DNA of 53,702 nt. Source: Mucilaginibacter sp. (lineage in GTDB: Bacteria > Bacteroidota > Bacteroidia > Sphingobacteriales > Sphingobacteriaceae). Positions 24,790 through 32,912 of this stretch are shown piece after piece. The stretch covers positions 1 to 53,702 of the forward strand of contig JAQBOH010000184.1 of assembly GCA_028288125.1 (NCBI GenBank). Direction: 5' to 3'. A program made the translations under genes and the position numbers. How positions within the stretch are numbered: position 1 is the stretch's first letter; each line of letters starts with the position of its first letter. The notes beneath the pieces were generated by a model. The model was not told the DNA's origin. It did no database searches and worked only from the letters and a program-made list of their open reading frames with translations.

Positions 24790-25839
24790 TTATAATATCG
24801 CTTTCCCGCCGTAAGTGGCTGATTTTAAAAGTTTTTCAGCAACCTTTAAGGCTGATTTTGAAAGTGGGGCATAATTTAAAGGTTCACAATTTTTCTGTCC
24901 TTCGTGAATGTTGTACCACATTAACTGCAGCAGCATTTTAGCCCTTGCCATCGAGCGGTTGCTGTAATTCTGGTCTTTATAAATAAGAGCCCAGGTAAAG
25001 CTGGTGATAGGGTAACCTTTTGGATTATCTGTATTTGTTAATGATACTTCGGCATTTGCAGGGAGCTCAACATTGCTTGATGCTGTAGTAGTAGCAAGTG
25101 TCGGCGTGATAAATTTACCCGATTTGTTTTGAACAGACGCATAAGGCATTTTATTTTGAATGGCGTAAGCCAGCTCGTTGTAACCTATTGCACCAGGGGT
25201 TTGCTTAACTAAGCCGGCAACCCCTTCGTTACCTTTGCCGCCTAAACCTGCAGGCCAGTTAACCGCGCTGGCTTTACCTACCTTTTTTGCCCAATCTTCA
25301 TTTACTTTGGTCAGGTAGTCGGTAAAAATAAACGAGGTACCGCTACCGTCTGAACGGTGAACAACAACAATCGGAACATCAGGTATTTTAACGCCTTTAT
25401 TAGCAGCTGCTATTTCCGGGCTGTTCCAGTTAGTGATCTTACCTAAATAAATATCGGCCAGATCCTTACCTGTTAATTTTAAAGAACCATTAAATCCGGG
25501 GATGTTGTAAGTAATTACCACAGCTCCCGAAGCCATTGGGATATGTAAAACCGGTACGCCGATCTTTTTAGCCTGCTCAGCATTCAATGGAGCATCCGAT
25601 CCGCCAAAGTCAACTGTTTTATTGGTCAGCTGCAGTATACCGCCGCCCGATCCGATTGACTGGTAATTAACCTTAACACCGTGCGTTGCACTGTATTCGG
25701 CAAATATTTTTGAAAACAGGGGATACACAAAGGTACTGCCTGCACCTAACAAGGTGTTGTCTTGGGCAGAAGCCGATAGCGCCAGGCAGTTTGCAGCTAA
25801 TGCTACAACTACGAACTGTAAACTTTTTAAAACTTTCAT
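24790..25839 (-). CDS. pstS: Periplasmic phosphate-binding protein PstS
   Basis: A 349-residue phosphate receptor. Signal peptide MKVLKSLQFVVVALAANCLALSASAQ (cleavage after about residue 26, no lipobox Cys). Ligand-binding segments are present: GAGSTFVYPLFSKIFAEY near the mature N-terminus, YQSIGSGGGILQL, DFGGSDAPL, and VVVHRSDGSGTSFIFTDYL, which bind phosphate in E. coli PstS. It is second in the operon, 36 bp after the porin gene. Should be the most abundant component; see the hairpin entry. Confidence 0.97.
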   Translation of the reverse strand: MKVLKSLQFVVVALAANCLALSASAQDNTLLGAGSTFVYPLFSKIFAEYSATHGVKVNYQSIGSGGGILQLTNKTVDFGGSDAPLNAEQAKKIGVPVLHIPMASGAVVITYNIPGFNGSLKLTGKDLADIYLGKITNWNSPEIAAANKGVKIPDVPIVVVHRSDGSGTSFIFTDYLTKVNEDWAKKVGKASAVNWPAGLGGKGNEGVAGLVKQTPGAIGYNELAYAIQNKMPYASVQNKSGKFITPTLATTTASSNVELPANAEVSLTNTDNPKGYPITSFTWALIYKDQNYSNRSMARAKMLLQLMWYNIHEGQKNCEPLNYAPLSKSALKVAEKLLKSATYGGKAIL

Positions 25840-25875
25840 GGTTTTTTTGTTTGCTTTTATAGTGGTGAATAACGT

Positions 25876-27276
25876 TTACTTACCAAAAGTAAAGTAGAAT
25901 GTCAGCCTGTAAACCAGTGTATGGTTATTAGTCAGGTACCCGGCTGTCGAAGCCGACCGGTTGTCCTGGTAATAAATGGCCCATATATTCGGCATAAAGT
26001 GTACGTTTTTTACCGGGTTATAATCTAAGCCTGCTGTGTAAAACTGCTCTTTTGAAGTTGGATTATAAGAACCGTAATTGGTGTTGATGCTATACGAATC
26101 AGCCGAATTAAAGTCTGAATTAGGATTATAAGAGTCGTAACGGGCATAATAATTCCAGTTTTTAGCAAGAGGACCCTTTGCCCAAAGTGAAATACCTTTT
26201 ACGGTAGCATCCTCAGGTAATTTAGTGGCTGAATTGGTAACGCCACTGGCAATATTTTGGGTATAAGCTTCAACACCAATTGTGATTGGCTTAGTGCTGT
26301 AAGATGCAAATATCTTAAACATATTATGCTCCTGGCCAGGAATAACGGCAGTAGCAGCAGCTGTTTTTGCATAATCAGCATAAAAGTCAACATATAGCTT
26401 TTTATTCAGGAATTTACCCCAAAGGTCACCGTAAAATATTTTGTAAAAACCAGTGTTGGCGTTAGCAGCGGATAATAAACTGGCCTGGCTATTGTTACCA
26501 ACCATTAAAACGTAGCCATAATTTTTTGTCGCCGGGTCAAATGTTCCCTGTAAGGCTGCGCCAATATCGTATGAGTTATTTTTGTGGAAGTCGGTTATTG
26601 TTTTCTCGATTGAACGGTAACCCCATGTTGCTTCTGATAAACTAACCGGAGCGTTTGTACCAGGTTCGTTTAACGCGAAACCGGGAGTGCTCATTTCACC
26701 GATCACAAAGTCGGTTCCAGTCCAAAGGTCTCTTACACGCAGGTTAAAATTTTTGATCCAGAAGGCCATTTTACCGTCAACCAGGTTATCGCCGTTTTGG
26801 ATAGATGTTGTTCCGTTAACACCTGTACTGGCGTTTGGCTCGCTCGCCAGCAATACTTCTACCTTAAATTTCTTGTCGATCTCATAGTCATAACCTAAGT
26901 ATAGACGACGGAATTGGAAGGCATTGCGATACTGGGGCACACCATTATACATCGACTCCGGGCCGCGATTGGTCGGGTCAGCATGCCCTTCATAATAAAA
27001 GTCGCCGAAAGTGTAGCCCCATAATCTTCTCTGAGGTTTCCATGTAGTATCCGGGTCTGCGGCTTTCGCTGCTGTCTTAATTTCCGTCTTAGGATCAGTC
27101 GTTGTTGTTTCAGGATGTACAGTCGCTTTCGAATTGGCTGTTGCGCCTGTAGTTGCGGCAAATGATGTCGCGGTAGTATTAGTTAGTGACGCGGTTTGCG
27201 CTTTAACAGCAAAACTTGTAATCGCTAAAACGATTATCATCGCCGCACTAAAAAATTTTGTAAACATTTTTTTCAT
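25876..27276 (-). CDS. Outer-membrane porin in the phosphate operon
   Basis: A 466-residue beta-barrel protein. Signal peptide MKKMFTKFFSAAMIIVLAITSFAVKAQ, then a Thr/Ala-rich linker (about 28-75), then a barrel: FQFRRLYLGYDYEIDKKFKVEVLLASEPNA, NLRVRDLWTGTDFVIGEMSTPGF, alternating strands to the C-terminal LVYRLTFYFTFGK, the aromatic-ended last strand. The FRRLYLGYDYEIDKKF pattern is like OprO/P-type phosphate-selective porins. As first gene of the pst operon it is probably the phosphate entry channel under starvation, an inference from context. Family not proven. Confidence 0.8.
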   Translation of the reverse strand: MKKMFTKFFSAAMIIVLAITSFAVKAQTASLTNTTATSFAATTGATANSKATVHPETTTTDPKTEIKTAAKAADPDTTWKPQRRLWGYTFGDFYYEGHADPTNRGPESMYNGVPQYRNAFQFRRLYLGYDYEIDKKFKVEVLLASEPNASTGVNGTTSIQNGDNLVDGKMAFWIKNFNLRVRDLWTGTDFVIGEMSTPGFALNEPGTNAPVSLSEATWGYRSIEKTITDFHKNNSYDIGAALQGTFDPATKNYGYVLMVGNNSQASLLSAANANTGFYKIFYGDLWGKFLNKKLYVDFYADYAKTAAATAVIPGQEHNMFKIFASYSTKPITIGVEAYTQNIASGVTNSATKLPEDATVKGISLWAKGPLAKNWNYYARYDSYNPNSDFNSADSYSINTNYGSYNPTSKEQFYTAGLDYNPVKNVHFMPNIWAIYYQDNRSASTAGYLTNNHTLVYRLTFYFTFGK

Positions 27277-27302
27277 ATCAATAAGGATTAAATTATTTGC
27301 TC

Positions 27303-27374
27303 CAAAGGTGCAGGCTTCGCATTATCTTAATGTTAAGAAATGATTAACCTTTGGTGATATTATGTAAATGTTAA
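27303..27374 (-). promoter_or_regulatory. Candidate Pho-box promoter of the porin-pst operon
   Basis: Reading leftward, TTAATCATTTC and TTAACATTAAG form two 11-bp repeats (27326-27347), with a further TTAACATTTAC at 27364-27374. The 11-bp spacing is the hallmark of PhoB sites. CACCTTTG (27303-27310, near-match to TAnnTTTG) follows 15 bp downstream, so the Pho box would stand in for a -33 element, as at activated promoters. By analogy only; the phylum's Pho box is not recalled in detail. Confidence 0.45.
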
Positions 27375-27487
27375 CTTAGTGCCAAAAACCTTTTAAATCG
27401 GATTAAAATACGGTCTGGCATCGATGTACGTTATAAAAGCACTGTGAGACAGCGCATTAAATTATTAGTTGAATTTAATACAATCGG

Positions 27488-27509
27488 TAACATATGCTTA
27501 ACATATGTC
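27488..27509. promoter_or_regulatory. Two direct 11-bp repeats, unknown regulator
   Basis: TAACATATGCT TAACATATGTC is a direct repeat with 11-bp spacing, again of PhoB type but in the opposite orientation to the pst promoter. It lies in the 431-bp gene-free stretch 27277-27707. I see no gene in that stretch; the rest is AT-rich with the two regulatory candidates and a heptad patch. Confidence 0.35.
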
Positions 27510-27669
27510 GGCATTTTCTTTATACATTGTTAATATTGGCTGTTTTTTCTGCTTGAAAATGCACTATTTAACCTCATTCGGACAGATCGAGGCGAATTAT
27601 GACCGGTGATCGCACTAAAAAGAAAATATTGTTTTGAGAGACAGTAGATCTGAACGCAAAACCTGGATC

Positions 27670-27704
27670 AACTAAATGACCAATTGAACTAATGACTAAT
27701 GACC
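27670..27704. repeat. Degenerate heptad repeat (AATGACT-type)
   Basis: Units AACTAAA TGACCAA TTGAACT AATGACT AATGACC, immediately before the HTH gene's stop codon (27708, other strand). Confidence 0.5.
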
Positions 27705-27707
27705 AAC

Positions 27708-28070
27708 TTACCCCGCCTTTTGAGCTACAGCAAGTCCCTGGTCCTTCAGTTCCTTGAGCTCTATTTCATATGCGCGCATCCTGGCATGCAAAATATCCAG
27801 TTCGGTGCGCATCATTTGTATCTCGGTTATAAGTTTCGCTGATTCGGGCTTATTGATCTTCTTTTCGCCTGTGCCGAGGATGAGCCACTCGGGCGAATAT
27901 TTTAACTGGAAACAAAGCTTCCGGATAAGATAATAGCTAACATCCTGCTTTTTATTGATCACCTTGCTGATAAAACCCTGATCAACACTGATAAGGCCAG
28001 CTAATGCCAGCTGGCCGCCATGCTCTTTAACTATTACCTTTAACCGTTTTATTAATGCTTCGTCCGACAT
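27708..28070 (-). CDS. Small HTH regulator with C-terminal coiled coil
   Basis: A 120-residue cytosolic protein. Residues 1-70 look like a Cro/XRE-like helix-turn-helix: ALIKRLKVIVKEHGGQLALAGLISVDQGFISKVINKKQDVSYYLIRKLCFQLKYSPEWLILGTGEKK. The turn VDQGFISKVINKK is the likely recognition helix region, and SPEWLILGTG resembles the ends of phage-repressor-like domains. Residues 75-115 form a Leu-repeated coiled coil (EIQMMRTELDILHARMRAYEIELKELKDQ), suggesting a dimer. It is upstream of the porin-pst operon on the same strand, separated by 431 bp, so it could be an independent regulator; no target is visible. Confidence 0.8.
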   Translation of the reverse strand: MSDEALIKRLKVIVKEHGGQLALAGLISVDQGFISKVINKKQDVSYYLIRKLCFQLKYSPEWLILGTGEKKINKPESAKLITEIQMMRTELDILHARMRAYEIELKELKDQGLAVAQKAG

Positions 28071-28116
28071 TTGATTGCAATAATAAACAAAGTAGCGGAA
28101 TAGTCAATAGGTAATC

Positions 28117-28279
28117 ATGCGAATCAAGAGTCAAGAACCAAGAGTCAGGAAAAAAGCCTCAAGAGAGAAAAAATCGATAAAAAGAAAACATTTCAGCAGA
28201 ATATTTCAGATCAATGCTATAAAAATGAAATGACTTTTCTTTTTATCTTGATCCTTGGTTCTAATATCTTGATTCGCAT
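28117..28279. repeat. 163-bp imperfect hairpin with heptad arms
   Basis: Left arm heptads AATCAAG AGTCAAG AACCAAG AGTCAGG (28122-28149); right arm ATCTTGA TCCTTGG TTCTAAT ATCTTGA TTCGCAT (28245-28279). Outer ends ATGCGAATCAAGA and TCTTGATTCGCAT are exact inverses. Inner parts also pair (GATAAAAAGAAAA...CATTTCA with TGAAATG...TTTTCTTTTTATC). It lies between the HTH and GNAT genes and may end the GNAT transcript. Confidence 0.65.
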
Positions 28280-28297
28280 TAATATAATATGGATTAA

Positions 28298-28807
28298 CTA
28301 TATGGTATCTAACCGTTTCTCGTAGCAGTAGAACCGCAAATTTGGCCTGAAACTAAGCCCTATCTCCCCGGCAAACCGATAGCCGAGCTTAGGGAACAAC
28401 CTTTGGGCTGCCGGATTTTCCGTATTGGTATCGATACGCAATGTATGAATGCCCCGATTTATTGCTTCGTGCTCGGCTTGCATCAGCAGGGTGGCGGCAA
28501 TGCCCCCACCCCTGTATTTTTCACTAACGGCAAGCCGGTGGGTAACAATAGCCTGTTCGGTAATATCCCAGCCAGCATCGGCATATTCCGGCTCCTGGTC
28601 GGTAGTAATGGCGGCTATGCCGGCAATTGTCCCGCCAACCTCGGCAACCCAGAGCTGCTGTAACCTAATATCGTTTTCAAACACCTGCGCATTGGGATAA
28701 GTGCTGTCCCATTGGAAGTTCCCTGCAGCATTCAACGCAGGTACAACTTCATTTATCAGTTGCATGATAGCAGGAATATCGTTTAAGTGAGCACGCCGGA
28801 TAACCAT
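28298..28807 (-). CDS. GNAT family N-acetyltransferase
   Basis: A 169-residue GNAT protein. Starts MVIRRAHLNDIPAIMQLINEVVPALNAAGNFQWDSTYPNAQVFENDI, a pattern seen in a common Bacteroidota GNAT group (QWDxxYPN). The acetyl-CoA loop is VSEKYRGGGIAATLLMQAEHEAINRG at about residues 93-118, followed by TLRIDTNTENPAAQRLFPKLGYRFAGEIGL. Ends CYEKRLDTI. The substrate cannot be told. Stands alone, divergent from the membrane protein at 28927. Confidence 0.88.
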   Translation of the reverse strand: MVIRRAHLNDIPAIMQLINEVVPALNAAGNFQWDSTYPNAQVFENDIRLQQLWVAEVGGTIAGIAAITTDQEPEYADAGWDITEQAIVTHRLAVSEKYRGGGIAATLLMQAEHEAINRGIHTLRIDTNTENPAAQRLFPKLGYRFAGEIGLSFRPNLRFYCYEKRLDTI

Positions 28808-28858
28808 ATTATGGATTTTCTGTGAAAATAGATTAATTCTGTATTACGGTAAAAACCA

Positions 28859-28890
28859 TTTGCAATATTCAAATAAATTTATTTACTTTG
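28859..28890 (+). promoter_or_regulatory. Promoter of the 187-aa membrane protein gene
   Basis: TTTG at 28859-28862, 20 bp, TTACTTTG at 28883-28890 (one mismatch to TAnnTTTG). Expected start near 28897, leader about 30 nt before the ATG at 28927. Confidence 0.55.
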
Positions 28891-28926
28891 ATTTACAAAG
28901 TACTTTTAAATAATTAAATCAAGATC

Positions 28927-29490
28927 ATGAACTACTTAACTATTTTCAAAAACTGGGTGCCTTATGCGGCTATCATCACTTTATTGTGTGGTATAATTTT
29001 TATTACAACCCAGCAAAGCTTTCGGTCGACCGCAGACGACCCGCAATACCAGTTGATTGAGGACGGCACGGTGGCGATCAACAATGGCGCCAACCCTAAA
29101 TCCCTTGTTAATCCAGCTCAATCAATTGAGATTTCCAAAAGCCTTGCCCCTTTTATCGTGATATATGACTCGGGCGGCAACCTTATTGCAGCAAACGCCA
29201 ACTTAGATGGCAAAGCGTTGACGATACCTAAAGGGGTTCTGAACTATATAGAAAAACATGGCAAAGATGCAGCCACCTGGCAGCCACGGCCAGGGGTACG
29301 ACTGGCAATGGTTGGAATGAAATCTGACGCGGGCAAAATTGTAATAGCAGGCCGATCGCTCCGCAAAGTCGAAGAACGGATAGCCAGGCTGGGTGAGCAG
29401 GTTTTATTTGGCTGGGGATGTTCACTTATCGGTTTATTGATCGTAGTTGTATTCCAGGATTGGATGACAAAAAAATATAGCCGGGATTGA
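28927..29490 (+). CDS. Membrane protein with sensor-like extracytoplasmic domain
   Basis: A 187-residue protein I do not recognise by name. One membrane helix at about 11-28 (WVPYAAIITLLCGIIFITT) and one at about 156-174 (VLFGWGCSLIGLLIVVVF) flank an extracytoplasmic domain of about 125 residues (PQYQLIEDGTVAINNG...APFIVIYDSGGNLIAANANLDGKALTIPKGVLNYIEKHG...RPGVRLAMVGMK...KIVIAGRSLRKVEERI). The APFIVIYDSGGNLIAANANLDG segment looks like the sensing domain seen in histidine kinases, but no kinase domain follows; the tail is only MTKKYSRD. It could be a truncated sensor or an accessory subunit. Converges on the next gene with a 2-bp gap. Confidence 0.75.
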   Translation: MNYLTIFKNWVPYAAIITLLCGIIFITTQQSFRSTADDPQYQLIEDGTVAINNGANPKSLVNPAQSIEISKSLAPFIVIYDSGGNLIAANANLDGKALTIPKGVLNYIEKHGKDAATWQPRPGVRLAMVGMKSDAGKIVIAGRSLRKVEERIARLGEQVLFGWGCSLIGLLIVVVFQDWMTKKYSRD

Positions 29491-29492
29491 TT

Positions 29493-29960
29493 TTAGTTGT
29501 CTTCGGTGTTATCCGGAATCTCAGGGTTAAAATAGGCCATTACCTTGTCGTAAATCTCAGCATCTTTACCTTTAACCCATCTTAACGGAAGATTGATTTG
29601 CTTTCCATACTCCGATTCCCACTTTAAATCGATGCGAAGCATGGATGCGCTGCGCCCGGGAATCAGGCTAATGTCATCTATATCGATCCAGTTCACGCTG
29701 ATATCGCGAATATAATCGCTGATGCCTTCCGTATCCAGTTCAAGGGCGATATCGCCTTTCAGCGCAGGTATCAGCCGTTTAATCACCAGCAGGGTTAGCA
29801 GCGAAAGAAACAAAAAAGCACATATTCCATACACGGTCCAACTTACTGTGTTACTGGCCCCGTGTGCGTTCGAAAACAGCATCCATATTAATATTACCAT
29901 CAGCAAAATGGTACCGAGGCTAAAATTCAGGCTATAGCGATATTGAGTGGGTGCGGTCAT
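29493..29960 (-). CDS. Membrane protein with PH-like domain, unknown function
   Basis: A 155-residue protein. Two hydrophobic helices at about 15-30 (LGTILLMVILIWMLF) and 40-62 (SWTVYGICAFLFLSLLTLLVI), then a cytosolic domain: GDIALELDTEGISDYIRDISVNWIDIDDISLIPGRSASMLRIDLKWESEYG...INLPLRWVKGKDAEIYDKVMAYFN. The LELDxxGI...I.W.DI pattern resembles STM3941-type PH-like membrane proteins. No pathway can be assigned. It is 35 bp upstream, in sequence, of the porin gene's stop codon. Confidence 0.72.
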   Translation of the reverse strand: MTAPTQYRYSLNFSLGTILLMVILIWMLFSNAHGASNTVSWTVYGICAFLFLSLLTLLVIKRLIPALKGDIALELDTEGISDYIRDISVNWIDIDDISLIPGRSASMLRIDLKWESEYGKQINLPLRWVKGKDAEIYDKVMAYFNPEIPDNTEDN

Positions 29961-29995
29961 ACTTATAAATATACATCATTCTTTGAATTAAATGT

Positions 29996-32101
29996 TTAAT
30001 TATAAAATGACCAGGACACGCCGAACTTAAGCAAGTGGTCCATTTGCGGGTACTTATTCACAGTATAAAATCCTTTGCTGAAAAGGCCCTGGTTGGCGTA
30101 ATCATACATAATAAACAGGTTGGTGCGCTGCAAAGTGGCTTTAAAAAATACTGTTGCAATGGGATATGAAGAAAAAGTAACGTTAGCCCCGTTATAAAAC
30201 TGCCCCAGCCCAGTAGCATACGAAGGGGCCACATATGGTGAGTTATACCGTACATCGACACCCAGGTTTGAATATAAAACATTAAACAGGAACATCTTAT
30301 AATATAAACTGGTATAGTTATAAAACTGCGGTATACGTAAGGTGGACTGGTAGTCGGTTTTTTCATACACCAAAAAGTCGTCAAAGTGCCACCTGCGCCA
30401 GGCTATGCTTTTGCCAAAACTTACCTTAAGCAGGTTAATCGGCGCGCCCAATTGCACCGGGTGCGCATCGATACCGCCCGCCTGCGCAGCAAAGTATAAA
30501 TAATCGGTAATTAAAAAGTACTCCACCTTTAAATCCAGCTTTAGCGGGTTGTTCACGTAGTTAAACGAAATGCTATTTGTTTTTTGATTGTTGAACTTAT
30601 TGTGAAAAATGTAGTGATTGGATATCCAGTTGGTATACACCAATGCCGGTGTGCTACTTTGCGTATACCCTTCAAATATGATTCTGCCGGCTTTCTGACT
30701 GCCTGCCAGGACAACCTTTGCATCGTACAAAAAATCCCCGGCGTCCCGCCCCTGGGCAATCTGCTGAAAATCGCCCTCAAGCCCTATCCTGTCGCTGAAC
30801 CGGTAACTTAATTTAGCTTTCAGGGTTATGTCCTGGAACGATGAGTTTTGCACCCGCGTGGGCTGGTTAACTTTATTGCCATACTGATTGAATACTGTAT
30901 CACTGACAAATTGACTATAATGATAATAATCCTGTAAAAGCCCCAGGTCGAGCTTTACTTCATTCTTTACAAATTTTACCGCTTTGCTCCTAAGATAGAA
31001 ACTATAGGAGAACTCGTTTTGAAGATGCTGCACTGTAAGCGAATCACGAGAGTAATTAGAACTGAAATAATAATCCGGGAACACATGATAAAGGTCCGGG
31101 TCGTTTTGCACAAAATTATATTTGCGGGTATTGTAATTAAAAGTATAGGCCAACCGTTGCGTCGGTAAAATATTGGATGTGCCTGTTGAGCCCCTCTGCA
31201 GGCTATCGATCCTGCCAATGTAGTAAAATTGCTTAAGGTATATCCCGCCGCTGGTCCAGTTCTCATAAGTACGCGATAAACGTACCGGTTCGTCAAGTGT
31301 ACTGAGCGGGTTTTTTTCGACGAAAATGGTATCGTTGGCTAGTATCGATCCGGTTTCAGGAGCTTTCAAATTATTATATATCAGGTTAGCCAATAAATTA
31401 TACCGTTTGTTTTTTGATTCATACCAGGCAAATGCCGCGGCATTTACATCGCTTACATTTTGCGCCAACAAATTGCTGCTGTAAAAACCTTTCGATCCGG
31501 TAAAATTTAAGTTAAAGCCAATGTTAAGCCGTGGATTTACGTTTTGCGTATGGAGCACCTTAAAATATTGTTCCTTCAGTCCGCCCACGAATAACGATAA
31601 CTGGGTATAGGGTACCCGCGTCCGGTAATAATTAATATCCTGCGGATTAAACATATAGGCATCAAGCGTATGCAAACCTGCATCGAAACCAATGGTGTGT
31701 GTCGGTTCATATAAAAGGCTCCTTTCTGCCAAGCCCAGGTTACCCAAATGTATTTTAGGGCTCCTGGGCTGCATTAGCGGGCTGTAGTTTTCGTAATTAT
31801 AAATTCCGGTATCTAAAGGAAAAAGCTGCGTGCTGTCTTTTAAAAACCGCTCGCTGGTTACCCTTACAAATTTCGAATTGAAAATAACCGTGTCTCTCCT
31901 CCTGTCCTGCTTTTTCCGCAGCGAATCCATTTGCTGCTCGTCGGTCAGTTTAGGAACGCCAGCCCTTCCCGTATCACGCAGGTTCGGACGCAAAGGCTGC
32001 TGCCCGGGGTAATTTGGGTTTGTCGGCGATTGCCCAAAAACGGATTGCACCCCTGCTAAGAAGAGGATGATAAAAATATATTTTAACTTTTCAGGCATCA
32101 A
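29996..32101 (-). CDS. Putative outer-membrane porin (Porin_10-like)
   Basis: A 701-residue outer-membrane beta-barrel. Signal peptide MMPEKLKYIFIILFLAGVQSVFGQ, then a disordered Pro/Arg-rich linker (SPTNPNYPGQQPLRPNLRDTGRAGVPKLTDEQQMDSLRKKQ), then many amphipathic strands ending LLKFGVSWSFYN, a typical barrel terminus. It resembles the Bacteroidota 'putative porin' family. It is the third gene of an overlapping set (lpxK, purine nucleoside phosphorylase, porin): its start overlaps the phosphorylase stop by 11 bp. A nucleoside-related uptake role is possible from context only. Confidence 0.82.
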   Translation of the reverse strand: MMPEKLKYIFIILFLAGVQSVFGQSPTNPNYPGQQPLRPNLRDTGRAGVPKLTDEQQMDSLRKKQDRRRDTVIFNSKFVRVTSERFLKDSTQLFPLDTGIYNYENYSPLMQPRSPKIHLGNLGLAERSLLYEPTHTIGFDAGLHTLDAYMFNPQDINYYRTRVPYTQLSLFVGGLKEQYFKVLHTQNVNPRLNIGFNLNFTGSKGFYSSNLLAQNVSDVNAAAFAWYESKNKRYNLLANLIYNNLKAPETGSILANDTIFVEKNPLSTLDEPVRLSRTYENWTSGGIYLKQFYYIGRIDSLQRGSTGTSNILPTQRLAYTFNYNTRKYNFVQNDPDLYHVFPDYYFSSNYSRDSLTVQHLQNEFSYSFYLRSKAVKFVKNEVKLDLGLLQDYYHYSQFVSDTVFNQYGNKVNQPTRVQNSSFQDITLKAKLSYRFSDRIGLEGDFQQIAQGRDAGDFLYDAKVVLAGSQKAGRIIFEGYTQSSTPALVYTNWISNHYIFHNKFNNQKTNSISFNYVNNPLKLDLKVEYFLITDYLYFAAQAGGIDAHPVQLGAPINLLKVSFGKSIAWRRWHFDDFLVYEKTDYQSTLRIPQFYNYTSLYYKMFLFNVLYSNLGVDVRYNSPYVAPSYATGLGQFYNGANVTFSSYPIATVFFKATLQRTNLFIMYDYANQGLFSKGFYTVNKYPQMDHLLKFGVSWSFYN

Positions 32102-32912
32102 AACCGGCTATCAATTCTTTAAGTATCAATGTCATTTTAGGCTCCGCCTCGGTTGCAACAGCCAGTATCTCCTCCACCGACACTGGGCTCAGCACATCGG
32201 TAAAACCCTCGTCAGTGAGTACCGAAATGGCAAACACCGGTAAACCCATATGGTTTGCTACAATTACTTCGGGCACAGTGCTCATGCCCACCGCGTCGCC
32301 GCCTATTATGCGTAAATAATTATACTCGGCTTTCGTTTCCAGGTTCGGGCCGGTTACAGCAACATAAACTCCCTTGTTACATGTAATATTGTTTGCCCTG
32401 GCTATCTCCAACGCCTTATTTATAAGTGTAAGGTTATAAGGTTGGCTCATATCCGGGAAACGCGGCCCAAGCTCCGTTTCATTCCGACCTATAAGCGGAT
32501 TTTGCGGCTGCAGGTTAATGTGGTCTTCAATCACCATCAGGCTGCCCTTTTTAAAGCCGGGATTCAGTGCACCGCTGGCATTCGAAACGAAAAGCGTTTT
32601 TATGCCCAGCATTTTCAATACCCTTACCGGGAAAGTGATCTGCTGCATGCTATAGCCTTCGTAATAATGCAGCCGGCCCTGCATGGCAACAATTTTTTTG
32701 CCCGCGAGTTTGCCGAAGATCAATTTGCCCGAATGAAACTCCAGAGTAGAGATCGGAAAATCGGGAATATTGGAATACATCAGCTGTTTTTCAACTTCCA
32801 CTTCCTTTACCAGTCCACCCAGGCCGGTTCCTAATATAATTCCTATCTCAGGTTCGAACTCGCCAATGCGGCTTTTAATGTATGCTGTTGTCCGCTCTAT
32901 GCTCTCTAACAT
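32091..32912 (-). CDS. Purine nucleoside phosphorylase (PNP, trimeric class I)
   Basis: A 273-residue cytosolic enzyme that cleaves inosine/guanosine with phosphate to base and ribose-1-phosphate. Family motifs in order: GIILGTGLGGL (phosphate-binding), FPISTLEFHSGKLIFGKLAGKKIVAMQGRLHYYEGYSMQQITFPVRVLKMLG, LFVSNASGALNPGF, VTGPNLETKAEYNYLRIIGGDAVGMSTVPEVIVANHMGLPVFAISVLTD (base-binding Asn/Glu region). Length fits the trimeric group. It overlaps lpxK by 38 bp and the porin gene by 11 bp, which shows a single tightly packed transcript. Confidence 0.95.
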   Translation of the reverse strand: MLESIERTTAYIKSRIGEFEPEIGIILGTGLGGLVKEVEVEKQLMYSNIPDFPISTLEFHSGKLIFGKLAGKKIVAMQGRLHYYEGYSMQQITFPVRVLKMLGIKTLFVSNASGALNPGFKKGSLMVIEDHINLQPQNPLIGRNETELGPRFPDMSQPYNLTLINKALEIARANNITCNKGVYVAVTGPNLETKAEYNYLRIIGGDAVGMSTVPEVIVANHMGLPVFAISVLTDEGFTDVLSPVSVEEILAVATEAEPKMTLILKELIAGFDA

